A stretch of 35,810 bases of DNA from an uncultured Bacillota bacterium (GTDB lineage Bacteria > Bacillota > Clostridia > Oscillospirales > Oscillospiraceae): assembly GCA_947172355.1 (NCBI GenBank), contig CAMWBA010000012.1, forward strand, positions 1-35,810. Reading direction: 5' to 3'. The notes under the pieces are model-generated. The model was not told the DNA's origin and searched no databases. It was given only the letters and a program-made list of their open reading frames with translations. The translations under genes and the position numbers were made by a program. This document shows, one piece after another, positions 16,228 through 24,939 of this stretch (position 1 is its first letter; each line of letters starts with the position of its first letter).

Positions 16228-18141
16228 TTACCATCTGGTGCCCTTGCCGTATCTCCGGCGCTTTCGCACAAAACGGATCCGCCGAATCAGGAACACCAGG
16301 AATACCACCAGCAGTACTGCCGCCGCCAGGGCAGTCCAGCCAATCCAATTGAGGTTCTGCATCAGCTCGATGGGATTCCAGCTGCGGCTCACATGCTTCC
16401 GGCCATCCCCGTTGGGATAGGAGTAACGGGGAGAGAGCCCCTCCTCCCCAAAGGTCTGGAGGTAGGCGGCTAAAGCGTACCACTCTTTGATCTCATTGCC
16501 GTTTTTATCCCGGAGGATGCATTCTTCAAAGTCGGTGACAGGGGTGCCGTCCGCCATCTTGGGCTCCAGGGACAGCAGGCCCAGGGACTTGGACTTCACC
16601 GTGCCCAGCATCTGGGCGGAGTACATCCCGGTGACCACCCGGTAGAGCTGGCCGTCCTCTACTTGATCGGCACTGTTATGGATCCGGCAATCTGTCACCC
16701 GGTTGAAGAACATCCGGTGGGTGTTGAAGGAGTAGTCCAGCCCCGCCATATACAGCTGGGCGGCGGGCATGAGAGGGGTGACCGAGGCATCCACCTCGGC
16801 GGCGGCCCTCAGTTCCCTGCCGGTGAGGTACACCCCCACCAGCGGAAAGCCGGAGGTTCCGTCGCTCCCCACCCCCATGGACAGCACATCAAAAGCCAGA
16901 GACGTGGTGATCTCCCCGGAAGCCAGCGGAGCGCGGAGCACTCCGTCGGCGGTGACGGTGACGGTGGGTACATCGGGGGCGTCCACCTCCAGGTTTTGCG
17001 TGGCCCATAGGAAGGAATCCGCCACCAGCTCCCCCAGGGCGTTGCCCTCCTGGACCCCAGATCTCGGGGCGGGCAGGTCGAACTCCGTTCGGGTGAGCAC
17101 CTGATCGTAGTACAGGCCATACCGACCCAAATAGGTTCCCCCCACCAGCCCCTTCCACCGCTCCACCATGGCGGCAATATCCGGGTCGCCGGGCAGCGTT
17201 TCATCAATGGGAGTCAGGTGGTAATCAGCAAGGCGTTTGCCTCCGCCTTCTGTCCATTCAATGGTGACTGACCCCAGATTTTGGCAGTAGGGTCCGGCGG
17301 AGACAATATAGGTATCGTTGACCAGGAGAGGCTCGGCCAGCGTGGTGTGGGTGTGGCCTGAAACAATCAGGTCAATGCCGGACACCTTCTCCGCTAACTG
17401 TTCATCCTCCGACAACTTCTTTTTCTCGTTGGTTCCCGAGTGGGACAGGCAGATAATAAACTGGGCGCCCTGTTCCTTGAGGGCATCCACACATCGCTGG
17501 GCGTTGGACGTAATATCCCCCAAGGTAAATCCGGAGGAGGGGGCACAGGCATGGGAATCCGCTCCCATCAGACCAAAGATGCCATAGGTAACGCCGCCCC
17601 GCTCCAGCAGCATATAGTCTTGGACCCCGTAGGCAGCCATTGCCCGCTGGATATCCAGCCTGTCCGGATTGTCATTGGATGGCTTGTAGTTGGCTGTCAG
17701 AAGGGCGGGGGCCCTGCTGCCGCTTTCGGTCACGGCGCGGAGCATTTCAGCAAAACCAGTCCCGGTATGGTCGAACTCATGGTTGCCCACAGCAGCGGCA
17801 TCATAGCCCATCGCACCCATAGTACGCAGTTCCGCCCCCTGGGTGGTATAGAGAGTCTGGATCAGGGAGCCGATGGAAAAGTCCCCCCCGTCCAGAGTCA
17901 GAGCGTCCGGATGGGCCGCCCGTTCCCGGTCCAATGCAGTTTTCAGCCGGGCATAGCCGCCGGACTCCCCTCCTGCTCCGTCCGGCTGGGGCAGAAAGTG
18001 GGAGTGCAGGTCGTGGGTAAACAGCACCGTGGTGCTGTGGTTGTTTGGGGATGCCGCCAGGGCTTGCAAAAGGGAAAGCAGCAGCAAAACTGCTAGCAAA
18101 CATGCGGAAACTCGGCGCGGGTGCTTCATCGGGGCCTCCAA
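16228..18141 (-). CDS. 5'-nucleotidase / UshA-like metallophosphatase, secreted with C-terminal TM anchor
   Basis: Signal peptide LLAVLLLLSLLQALAAS; FTHDLHSHFLP, LDGGDFSIG, GNHEFDHTG, GHTHT; C-terminal TALAAAVLLVVFLVFLIRRIRFVRKRRR. Confidence 0.92.
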   Translation of the reverse strand: MEAPMKHPRRVSACLLAVLLLLSLLQALAASPNNHSTTVLFTHDLHSHFLPQPDGAGGESGGYARLKTALDRERAAHPDALTLDGGDFSIGSLIQTLYTTQGAELRTMGAMGYDAAAVGNHEFDHTGTGFAEMLRAVTESGSRAPALLTANYKPSNDNPDRLDIQRAMAAYGVQDYMLLERGGVTYGIFGLMGADSHACAPSSGFTLGDITSNAQRCVDALKEQGAQFIICLSHSGTNEKKKLSEDEQLAEKVSGIDLIVSGHTHTTLAEPLLVNDTYIVSAGPYCQNLGSVTIEWTEGGGKRLADYHLTPIDETLPGDPDIAAMVERWKGLVGGTYLGRYGLYYDQVLTRTEFDLPAPRSGVQEGNALGELVADSFLWATQNLEVDAPDVPTVTVTADGVLRAPLASGEITTSLAFDVLSMGVGSDGTSGFPLVGVYLTGRELRAAAEVDASVTPLMPAAQLYMAGLDYSFNTHRMFFNRVTDCRIHNSADQVEDGQLYRVVTGMYSAQMLGTVKSKSLGLLSLEPKMADGTPVTDFEECILRDKNGNEIKEWYALAAYLQTFGEEGLSPRYSYPNGDGRKHVSRSWNPIELMQNLNWIGWTALAAAVLLVVFLVFLIRRIRFVRKRRRYGKGTRW

Positions 18142-18161
18142 TCACGCTTATAAAATTGGTG

Positions 18162-18464
18162 TCAGTGTTTCTTTTTCATATCCAGCCATCTCTTCCAGGT
18201 GGACACATTCCCCCACATCAACGCGGAGATACAGACCACTGCAAACAAGAAGAACAAGACTTTGCTGCCAAAATCCGTCCGGCTGACCGACACCTCTCCC
18301 ACTCCCATCGCCATCATAATCATCAGGCCCAGGCTCAGCACGCCGCAGAACAGATTGGCAGGGAGCTGTACCGCCTCCCATATACGCTTATTCTTTTTTT
18401 CCAAAATTCCGTCGCCCACAATCATTGCGGCCAGAACGATCCACAGCAATCCTTTAATCTTCAT
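18162..18464 (-). CDS. Small membrane protein of unknown function
   Basis: 100 aa with about 3 hydrophobic segments; same strand, between two well-supported genes. Confidence 0.6.
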   Translation of the reverse strand: MKIKGLLWIVLAAMIVGDGILEKKNKRIWEAVQLPANLFCGVLSLGLMIMMAMGVGEVSVSRTDFGSKVLFFLFAVVCISALMWGNVSTWKRWLDMKKKH

Positions 18465-18489
18465 CCTATCCTTTCTATGGCACGCCCAT

Positions 18490-19491
18490 TCAACGAATTA
18501 CATCCCACTGGACCGGACGGTAAAACAGTTCCTGGACTCGCTCCGGGTCTCTTGACTGGCCCAGCACCCACATCAGTTTGGCCGCCGCCGCCTCCAGGGT
18601 CATATTATAAGCCTCCATCAGCCGGAATTTTTCTTTTACCTGCTGGCCCACCTGATAGACGGACATATCGCTGCCCTCATAGGGCACTTGGGTCATCATC
18701 ACAATGGTCTTGCCCTCAGACAGCCACTCCTCGATGGCCTGGGCCAATGGGCCGCTCCCCCCTCCAGGCAGTCCCCCCACCCCGAAGGACTGAAGGATCA
18801 CCGCCTGATAGCTGTCCTTCAACAGACGCAGTGCCTCCGCCCTCATGCCAGGGATGAGGGTGAGCAGCAACACCTTATCCTCCAGCTTGTCATAGAACAC
18901 CGGTTCCGCCCCATAAGAGTAGGCCCGCGGGGCCAGATAGCGGATCAGTTTGCTGTCTCGAATGACCGCAATCTCCGGATAATCCACACTGGAAAAGGCA
19001 TTAAAGCTCTTGCTGCGCTCCTTCCGTGCCCGGGTACCCAGAATCACCCGGCCGTCAAAGACCAAGCTCACATCGTGAGACTGGCGGTCAGCTGCATATA
19101 GAACGCTTTGAAAAAGGTTGCGCCTGGCATCGGTGTCGTCCAGGCAGATCGACTTCTGCGATCCGGTGATCACAATCGGCTTGGGAGAATCTTGAATCAG
19201 GTAGGACAGGGCCGCAGCGGTATACGCCATGGTGTCGGTCCCGTGGGTTATGACAAAGCCGTCATACGCGGAGTAGTGTTCCCGAATTGCCGCTGCAATT
19301 TTCAGCCAATGACTGGGCCCGACATTGGTGCTGTCCAAATTCATCAGCTGAATGGCCTCCATCCGGCACAGTTCGCCCACCGCAGGAACATAGCTCAAAA
19401 TCTCCTCCGAAGTAATCGCAGGACTCAGCCCCTGCCCGCTCTCTTTCGAGGCGATGGTCCCCCCCGTCGCCAGCATTAAAATTCGTTTCAT
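18490..19491 (-). CDS. ansA: Type I asparaginase
   Basis: ILMLATGGTIAS and VITHGTDTMAYTAAALSY active-site motifs. Confidence 0.94.
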   Translation of the reverse strand: MKRILMLATGGTIASKESGQGLSPAITSEEILSYVPAVGELCRMEAIQLMNLDSTNVGPSHWLKIAAAIREHYSAYDGFVITHGTDTMAYTAAALSYLIQDSPKPIVITGSQKSICLDDTDARRNLFQSVLYAADRQSHDVSLVFDGRVILGTRARKERSKSFNAFSSVDYPEIAVIRDSKLIRYLAPRAYSYGAEPVFYDKLEDKVLLLTLIPGMRAEALRLLKDSYQAVILQSFGVGGLPGGGSGPLAQAIEEWLSEGKTIVMMTQVPYEGSDMSVYQVGQQVKEKFRLMEAYNMTLEAAAAKLMWVLGQSRDPERVQELFYRPVQWDVIR

Positions 19492-19500
19492 GCCGTCCCC

Positions 19501-20358
19501 TCACAAACACTGCAAATATTTTCCGTATAACGTCATGGACAACTCGTTGCCGATGGCGTGGACCTGCTCCTCGGTGACCCAGCCTTCATAGAGGGCCAGT
19601 TCCTCCAAACAGCCCACATACCGGCCGGTGGTGTCCTGGATTCGTTTGATGGTCTCCCCTGCCGCCAGCAGACTGTCGGCCGTTCCGGCGTCCAGCCAGG
19701 TAAAGTTCTTTTCCAGGGGCATCACTTGGAGCTGACCCCGGCGCATATACTCCAGGTTCACATCGGTAATCTCCAATTCTCCCCGGGCAGAGGGCTTCAG
19801 GTGATTGGCAATCTCCATCACCTGATGGTCATAGAAGTACAGGCCGGGGATAATGTAGTTGGACTTGGGATACCTGGGCTTCTCCTCGATGGAGATTGCC
19901 CGGCCGTCCCTGTCAAACTCTACCACACCGAAGGGACGGGGGTCCTCCACCCAATAGCCAAAGACGGTGGAGCCCCGGTCGTTGGCGGCGGCCCGCTTCA
20001 AGGTGGCCGCCAGGGTGGGGGCATAAAAAATATTGTCCCCCAGCACCAGACACACCCGGTCGTTGCCCACAAAGCTCTGCCCAATGAGCAGCGCATCAGC
20101 AATTCCCCGGGCTACCGGCTGCTCGGCATAGGCAATGTGCAGGCCGTACTGCCTGCCATCGCCCAGCAGGGCCTGGAAGGTTGCCGTCTCACTTGGCGGA
20201 ACAATAATCAAAATTTCAGATATCCCCGCCTGCATTAAAATGGCAATGGGGTAATAAATCAGCGGCTTGTCATAGACCGGCAGCAGAGGTTTGCAAACCG
20301 GTTTGGTCATAGGATAAAGGCGGGTCCCCTTTCCCGCCGCTAAAACAATGCCTTTCAT
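19501..20358 (-). CDS. rfbA: Glucose-1-phosphate thymidylyltransferase
   Basis: MKGIVLAAGKGTRLYPMTKPVCKPLLPVYDKPLIYYP, LGDNIFY, TWLDAGTADSLL. Confidence 0.95.
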   Translation of the reverse strand: MKGIVLAAGKGTRLYPMTKPVCKPLLPVYDKPLIYYPIAILMQAGISEILIIVPPSETATFQALLGDGRQYGLHIAYAEQPVARGIADALLIGQSFVGNDRVCLVLGDNIFYAPTLAATLKRAAANDRGSTVFGYWVEDPRPFGVVEFDRDGRAISIEEKPRYPKSNYIIPGLYFYDHQVMEIANHLKPSARGELEITDVNLEYMRRGQLQVMPLEKNFTWLDAGTADSLLAAGETIKRIQDTTGRYVGCLEELALYEGWVTEEQVHAIGNELSMTLYGKYLQCL

Positions 20359-20574
20359 CCTGCCCTCCTATCCACTTCGCCGGTTCTCTGCCGCCGAAGA
20401 TAGCATCCTTTGTTGTCCGCTTCTGTGCTCTGTATTGTTATGTGCGTCAGCATACTATCCCGCAAAACACAACGCTTGAGCAGAATTTTCATTCCTTTCA
20501 AGTGGTTTGACGATAGTTCTTTTGTATTTTACCACAGAAGATGGTCCTTTTCAAGAAAAAGCTATTCCAAACTG

Positions 20575-20612
20575 CAACAACCGGCGGGGCTGTTCTAGCC
20601 CGCCGGTTGTTG
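20575..20612 (-). terminator. Terminator of the TRAP transporter operon
   Basis: CAACAACCGGCGGG / CCCGCCGGTTGTTG perfect arms just past the permease stop. Confidence 0.8.
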
Positions 20613-20643
20613 AAACTATCAAATCGGATCTGAATTGCCGGGG

Positions 20644-22677
20644 TCAGGCCGCAGCGCTTTTCTTCGCTCCCATACGCTGGTACACAACAACGCCGACCAC
20701 AACAACCAGACCGATGATATCGGTAAGATTGCCGGGAATCATCATGCACAGACCGCCGGCTGCGATGAGCAGGCGGAACAGGGGGTTCATCGGCTTGTAC
20801 AGATGTCCGTTCAGGGCGGCGGCTACGCCGAACAGGCCAGCCAGGGAGGTAATCACAATAAGGACGGACTGAACCACCTTCATAGTGGGGCTGGTGCCCG
20901 CCTCAAACTGGAACAGCATGGCGGGATTCAGGGCAAAGATGTAGGGCACCACAAAGGCGGCGATAGCCAGCTTGGTAGCGTTGAAAGCCGTCTTCATGGG
21001 CGGGGACTTGGCGATCGCGGAACCCGCATAAGCAGCCAGGGCCACGGGGGGGGTGATGTCAGCCACGATGCCGAAGTAGAACACGAAGAAGTGGGCGCAG
21101 ATCATCTTGATGCCGATCTGGTCGCTCATCAGGATAGGGGCGCAGGTGGCGGCCATAATGCAGTAGTTGGCGGTGGTAGGCACGCCCATGCCCAGCACAA
21201 TACAGCACAGCATGGTCAGGAACAAAGCCACAATCTTCACGCCGCCGGAGACGGACAGGATGGCCCGCAGCAGGTCGCTGGCCAGGCCGGTGCTGGTGAC
21301 GCAGCCGGCCACGATGCCGGCCATGGAGCAGGCCGCGGCCACCGAGATGGTGCCCTTGGCTCCGGCCTCCAGGGAGTCCAGAATCTTGACAAGGGTGATA
21401 TTGTCAGAGGTATCCGTAATACCCAGGGCCTTGTTGACAAAGATATTCACCGCGCCCACCGCGATGGCGATCATGATGGCGATGGCGGCGGAGAAAGCCA
21501 TGCTCCGGGTACCGGTGGATACCAGGACCACCAGGACGATCAGGGGCAGAAGCAGGTACAGCTTGGGAGCCAGCTCCTTAAACTTGGGCAGCTCGTTCTT
21601 GGGGATGCCCTTCAGGCCCAGCTTCTTGGCCTCCAGGTGGACGGCGATGAAGATGCCGGCAAAGTACAGGAAAGCGGGCAGGATGGCCAGCACCACGATC
21701 TCCTGATAGGGGATACCGGTGGTCTCAGCCATGATGAAGGCGGCGGCGCCCATGATGGGGGGCATGATCTGACCGCCGGTGGAGGCGGCGGCCTCTACGG
21801 CCCCGGCGAACTCGCCCTTATAGCCGGTCTTCTTCATCATGGGGATGGTGACCGAGCCGGTGGTCACGGTGTTGCCCACGGAGGAGCCGGACACCATGCC
21901 GCACAGGGCCGAGGAGATGACGGCCACCTTGGCCGGGCCGCCGGAGGAGGAGCCGGCCACACAGTTGGCCAGACTGATGAAGAAATTGGAAATTCCGGTG
22001 CGCTCCAGGAACGCGCCGAAGATAATGAACATAACAATGAATTTCTGGCAGGCGGAGACGGGGGTGCCAATGACGCCGTTGGTGGTGTAAAACAGATCAA
22101 AGAGAGCCTTGCCCAGACGGATATTGGCCCCGAACAGGGTATACAGAATCAGAAGGCCCGCCACACACAGGATGGGCAGTCCCACACTGCGGCGGCACAG
22201 CTCCACCATGGCCAGAATACCGATCACGGCGAAGCCCAGCAGCATGAAATCTTTGGTCACGATGGCATAATCGGTCAGGGCGATCTTCTCCGCGTTGAAG
22301 GCGAAGTAGAAGAAGGGGATACAGCCCACGACCATAATCAGAATGTCATACCAGGGCAGACTGTTCACCTTAACGTTGCCCTTCTTGATGGGGAAGTTGA
22401 GATAACCAATGACGACGATGCCGCCCAGGAAGGTACACAGGCGGAACTCAGCCTGTCCCTTGTTGAACAGGGTCAGATACATACAGAACAGGGAGAAAGC
22501 GATCATAATGAACTTTACGATCCACTTGGGCGTGCCTTCCCAGATGCGGACATTGGACTCTCGGTCAAACTTTTTCATGACCGCGTCCACATCAGCTGCG
22601 GTCCCTACCTCTTGGGAATCTACTGCGGCCTGGCTGACGGGAGGGGGCGCTTCCTTTTCTTTTTTCCACAAACTCAC
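20644..22677 (-). CDS. TRAP transporter permease, fused DctQM type
   Basis: 677 aa polytopic; GGQIMPPIMGAAAFIMAE, GMGVPTTANYCIMA and ADITPPVALAAYAGSAIA match TRAP large-subunit signatures; next to a TAXI binding protein. Confidence 0.93.
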   Translation of the reverse strand: MSLWKKEKEAPPPVSQAAVDSQEVGTAADVDAVMKKFDRESNVRIWEGTPKWIVKFIMIAFSLFCMYLTLFNKGQAEFRLCTFLGGIVVIGYLNFPIKKGNVKVNSLPWYDILIMVVGCIPFFYFAFNAEKIALTDYAIVTKDFMLLGFAVIGILAMVELCRRSVGLPILCVAGLLILYTLFGANIRLGKALFDLFYTTNGVIGTPVSACQKFIVMFIIFGAFLERTGISNFFISLANCVAGSSSGGPAKVAVISSALCGMVSGSSVGNTVTTGSVTIPMMKKTGYKGEFAGAVEAAASTGGQIMPPIMGAAAFIMAETTGIPYQEIVVLAILPAFLYFAGIFIAVHLEAKKLGLKGIPKNELPKFKELAPKLYLLLPLIVLVVLVSTGTRSMAFSAAIAIMIAIAVGAVNIFVNKALGITDTSDNITLVKILDSLEAGAKGTISVAAACSMAGIVAGCVTSTGLASDLLRAILSVSGGVKIVALFLTMLCCIVLGMGVPTTANYCIMAATCAPILMSDQIGIKMICAHFFVFYFGIVADITPPVALAAYAGSAIAKSPPMKTAFNATKLAIAAFVVPYIFALNPAMLFQFEAGTSPTMKVVQSVLIVITSLAGLFGVAAALNGHLYKPMNPLFRLLIAAGGLCMMIPGNLTDIIGLVVVVGVVVYQRMGAKKSAAA

Positions 22678-22712
22678 GTTCTACTCTCCTCTCAACGCTT
22701 GATACACGCAAT

Positions 22713-22744
22713 GGACTGCGGTGGAGCAAAATCCACCGCAGTCC
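22713..22744 (-). promoter_or_regulatory. Intercistronic hairpin between the TRAP binding-protein and permease genes
   Basis: Perfect 13-bp arms GGACTGCGGTGGA / TCCACCGCAGTCC, 6-nt loop, no long U run. Confidence 0.8.
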
Positions 22745-22762
22745 GATGGCTGCTAAACGATT

Positions 22763-23710
22763 TTACTTGGTGGGAACGGTGAATCCCTTCTCGGTGAAGT
22801 ACTTGGCGGCGCCGGCGTGATAGGGCACGGCGGTGATGCTGGCGGCAAAGTCCAGACTCAGCTCGGCCTTCTTGTCGTGGCCCAGAGTGTCGATGCTGTC
22901 AAAGATGCCGGCGCAGACATTGTAGATGTCATCCTCAGAGCAGTCGTCCCGGGCGATGATGACGGCGCCCACGGCCACGGTGGTGGCGTCAGCGGCCATG
23001 TTATAGGCGCTGGCGGGGATGACGTTCTTGCTGTAGTAGGGGGAGGCCTCGATCAGCTTGTTGATGTGCTCGTCGTCCAGCTCAACCAGGTAGACATCGC
23101 GGCTGGCGGACAGGGACAGGATGGCGTTGGTGGGAGCGCCGGCGACCACGAAGGCGGCGTCGATCTTGCCGTCCTGGAGCGCGTCGGCACTGTCGCCGAA
23201 GCCCTGGTAGGTGGGCTTGATGTCCTTCTCAACGTCCAGGTCGTAAGCGGCCAGCACGTCAACGGCGTTGAAGTACACGCCGGAGCCGGACTCACCGACA
23301 GAGACGCTCTTGCCGGCCAGGTCGGCCACGGACTTGATGCTGGGGTCCAGGGTGACGATCTGGACCTGCTCCATGTACAGGGCGGCCACGGTGGAGAAGC
23401 TCTCTACTTTCTTCTCAAACAGGCGCTCGCCGTTGTAGGCGTAAGCCATAACGTCGGACTGGACGAAGCCCAGCTGGGCGTCCTTCACGTCCATGGCCTC
23501 GATGTTGGCCTTGGAGCCCTTGCCCACGATGGCAGTGACGGTGGTCTTGGTCTTGTCGCTGATCTGGCCGGCCAGAACGGTGCCGAAGCCATAGTAAGTA
23601 CCCTGGTCGCCGCCAGTGGTGAAGGTCAGCTTGCCGCCGCCGCCGCAGGCGGTCAGCGCCACGCTCATCGTCAAAACCAGAGCGAGTGCCAATGCGATTT
23701 TTTTCTTCAT
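22763..23710 (-). CDS. TAXI-family TRAP transporter solute-binding lipoprotein
   Basis: Lipobox LTACGGGG; LTFTTGGDQGTYYGFGTVLA; VSVGESGSGVYFNAVDVLAAY. Confidence 0.94.
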   Translation of the reverse strand: MKKKIALALALVLTMSVALTACGGGGKLTFTTGGDQGTYYGFGTVLAGQISDKTKTTVTAIVGKGSKANIEAMDVKDAQLGFVQSDVMAYAYNGERLFEKKVESFSTVAALYMEQVQIVTLDPSIKSVADLAGKSVSVGESGSGVYFNAVDVLAAYDLDVEKDIKPTYQGFGDSADALQDGKIDAAFVVAGAPTNAILSLSASRDVYLVELDDEHINKLIEASPYYSKNVIPASAYNMAADATTVAVGAVIIARDDCSEDDIYNVCAGIFDSIDTLGHDKKAELSLDFAASITAVPYHAGAAKYFTEKGFTVPTK

Positions 23711-23760
23711 ATTCTCTTTCCTCCGTTTTCAGTTTGGCATTGCTCTCCCGGACCGGAAGA

Positions 23761-23785
23761 GCAAAAAGCCCGACGGGCTTTTTGC
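23761..23785 (-). terminator. Terminator-like hairpin in the TRAP leader (possible attenuator)
   Basis: GCAAAAAGCCC GTC GGGCTTTTTGC, 11-bp arms; lies between the promoter at 23819-23847 and the start codon at 23710. Confidence 0.75.
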
Positions 23786-23818
23786 CATTGAATATGCGGG
23801 GTTACAATCCGCATTTTT

Positions 23819-23847
23819 ATTATATTACATCTTGCCCAAAAAAGCAA
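23819..23847 (-). promoter_or_regulatory. Sigma-A promoter for the TRAP operon
   Basis: Minus strand TTGCTT-N17-TATAAT. Confidence 0.65.
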
Positions 23848-23879
23848 GACACATTTTCACCAGAACGTGGCAAAATATA

Positions 23880-24395
23880 TCACCGACAAGAGCCCTCCAT
23901 CCTTTGTACTACCCCACAGGCAATTTTTGTGCCGGAACCGCCGGATGGCTGGGTGGTAAAATCATCGGGGTGGTCGTGAATTATGACAGTTTTTCCAATC
24001 ACCTCCCGGATGGAAAACCGATTGGTCAAGAACAGGGAGAGGGCCGACCCGTCATTTCCAAACAGCGGCGGCAGGTCTCCGGCGTGGTACGGATGCTCAC
24101 AGCGGTTAGGATTATAATGGGACATCGCGTCCGCAAACGGATCGTCCGCATTTCCTGTGCAGGCGGTGCCACTGTGGATGTGAAACCCAAATACTCCGCT
24201 CTGGCAAGGAAGTTCCGAATGGGGCAGCCCGCTGATTTCCGCCCAGACAAGCACGCCCTCATTGGTCTGGTAAAACCGCACAATGCCCGACAGCTCCGGA
24301 TAACCTTCCCTTCCCGCGATGCATGCCGCCGCTTGCGGTCTGCCGCGCAGGACGGAAAGAAGACCCGCACTTTTGCAGGACGACAATTGATTCAT
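23880..24395 (-). CDS. Cu/Zn superoxide dismutase family protein, no evident signal peptide
   Basis: GFHIHSGTACTGN, SHYNP, HPYHAGDLPPL, VIIHDHPDDFTTQPSGGSGTKIACGVV retain the Cu/Zn ligand and disulfide pattern. ATG at 24395 has SD AAAGGAG. Confidence 0.9.
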   Translation of the reverse strand: MNQLSSCKSAGLLSVLRGRPQAAACIAGREGYPELSGIVRFYQTNEGVLVWAEISGLPHSELPCQSGVFGFHIHSGTACTGNADDPFADAMSHYNPNRCEHPYHAGDLPPLFGNDGSALSLFLTNRFSIREVIGKTVIIHDHPDDFTTQPSGGSGTKIACGVVQRMEGSCR

Positions 24396-24702
24396 ATGCA
24401 ATACTCCTTTGCTTTGCGTTTTTTAAGTGTGCCGGCACTATCAGAATATGTAGCCAAACGGGCGGTTGACCGTGCTGCCATGCTGATTGCAATTTCCAGC
24501 CGGGCGGAAAGCTGGCGAAGGTTGTTTGGATGCTTTAAAAAGGATTGTCCTCATACCCTCGCCATACAACATATCAAAATATACCGCCCTTTTGCCCTCC
24601 GGGCTGATAATTCTTTAATCCCAGATATTTCCAGTTCATCAAAATGCACATGGTTTGTTGGAGTGTTGACGGATTTGAATAGGATGATGGGTGTACATAA
24701 AG

Positions 24703-24731
24703 AAAGCCAGTCAGATAAACCGACCGGCTTT
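24703..24731 (-). terminator. Terminator-like hairpin downstream of the glgX-like gene
   Basis: AAAGCCAGTC / GACCGGCTTT stem (one G-U); minus-strand tail CTTTATG. Confidence 0.45.
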
Positions 24732-24939
24732 ACTGGATTCATTTGATTCCTTGGGGTATGTGGCGAAATTGACGGTGCTGTTCGTCAAACCTCCGGAGAT
24801 TTTCCATCAACACGAAAGGTAAAAGGACCAAATATACTTGAAAAGAGCTCCATTCTTTCCATGTATAACAGCCTCTGTGCCCGCCAGAAGCCATCCATGC
24901 AGCGGCCCGCGTCGGAGATTCCGGTGCGGGCCGCCGTGT

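Noticed and set aside
20635-22782. 715-aa plus-strand ORF antisense to the TRAP permease
   Set aside because: G/H/Q/D-rich low-information translation, exact shadow of a strongly supported permease; GC-rich antisense artefact.
22817-23791. 324-aa plus-strand ORF antisense to the TAXI binding protein
   Set aside because: V/G/H/D/L-rich shadow frame of a well-supported lipoprotein gene.
24551-24742. 63-aa minus-strand ORF in the sodC-glgX gap
   Set aside because: No SD, no recognisable motif, overlaps a hairpin.
24902-24934. GCGGCCCGC/GCGGGCCGC inverted repeat after the glgX-like gene
   Set aside because: No U tract on the minus strand; could help terminate but not supported enough to call.
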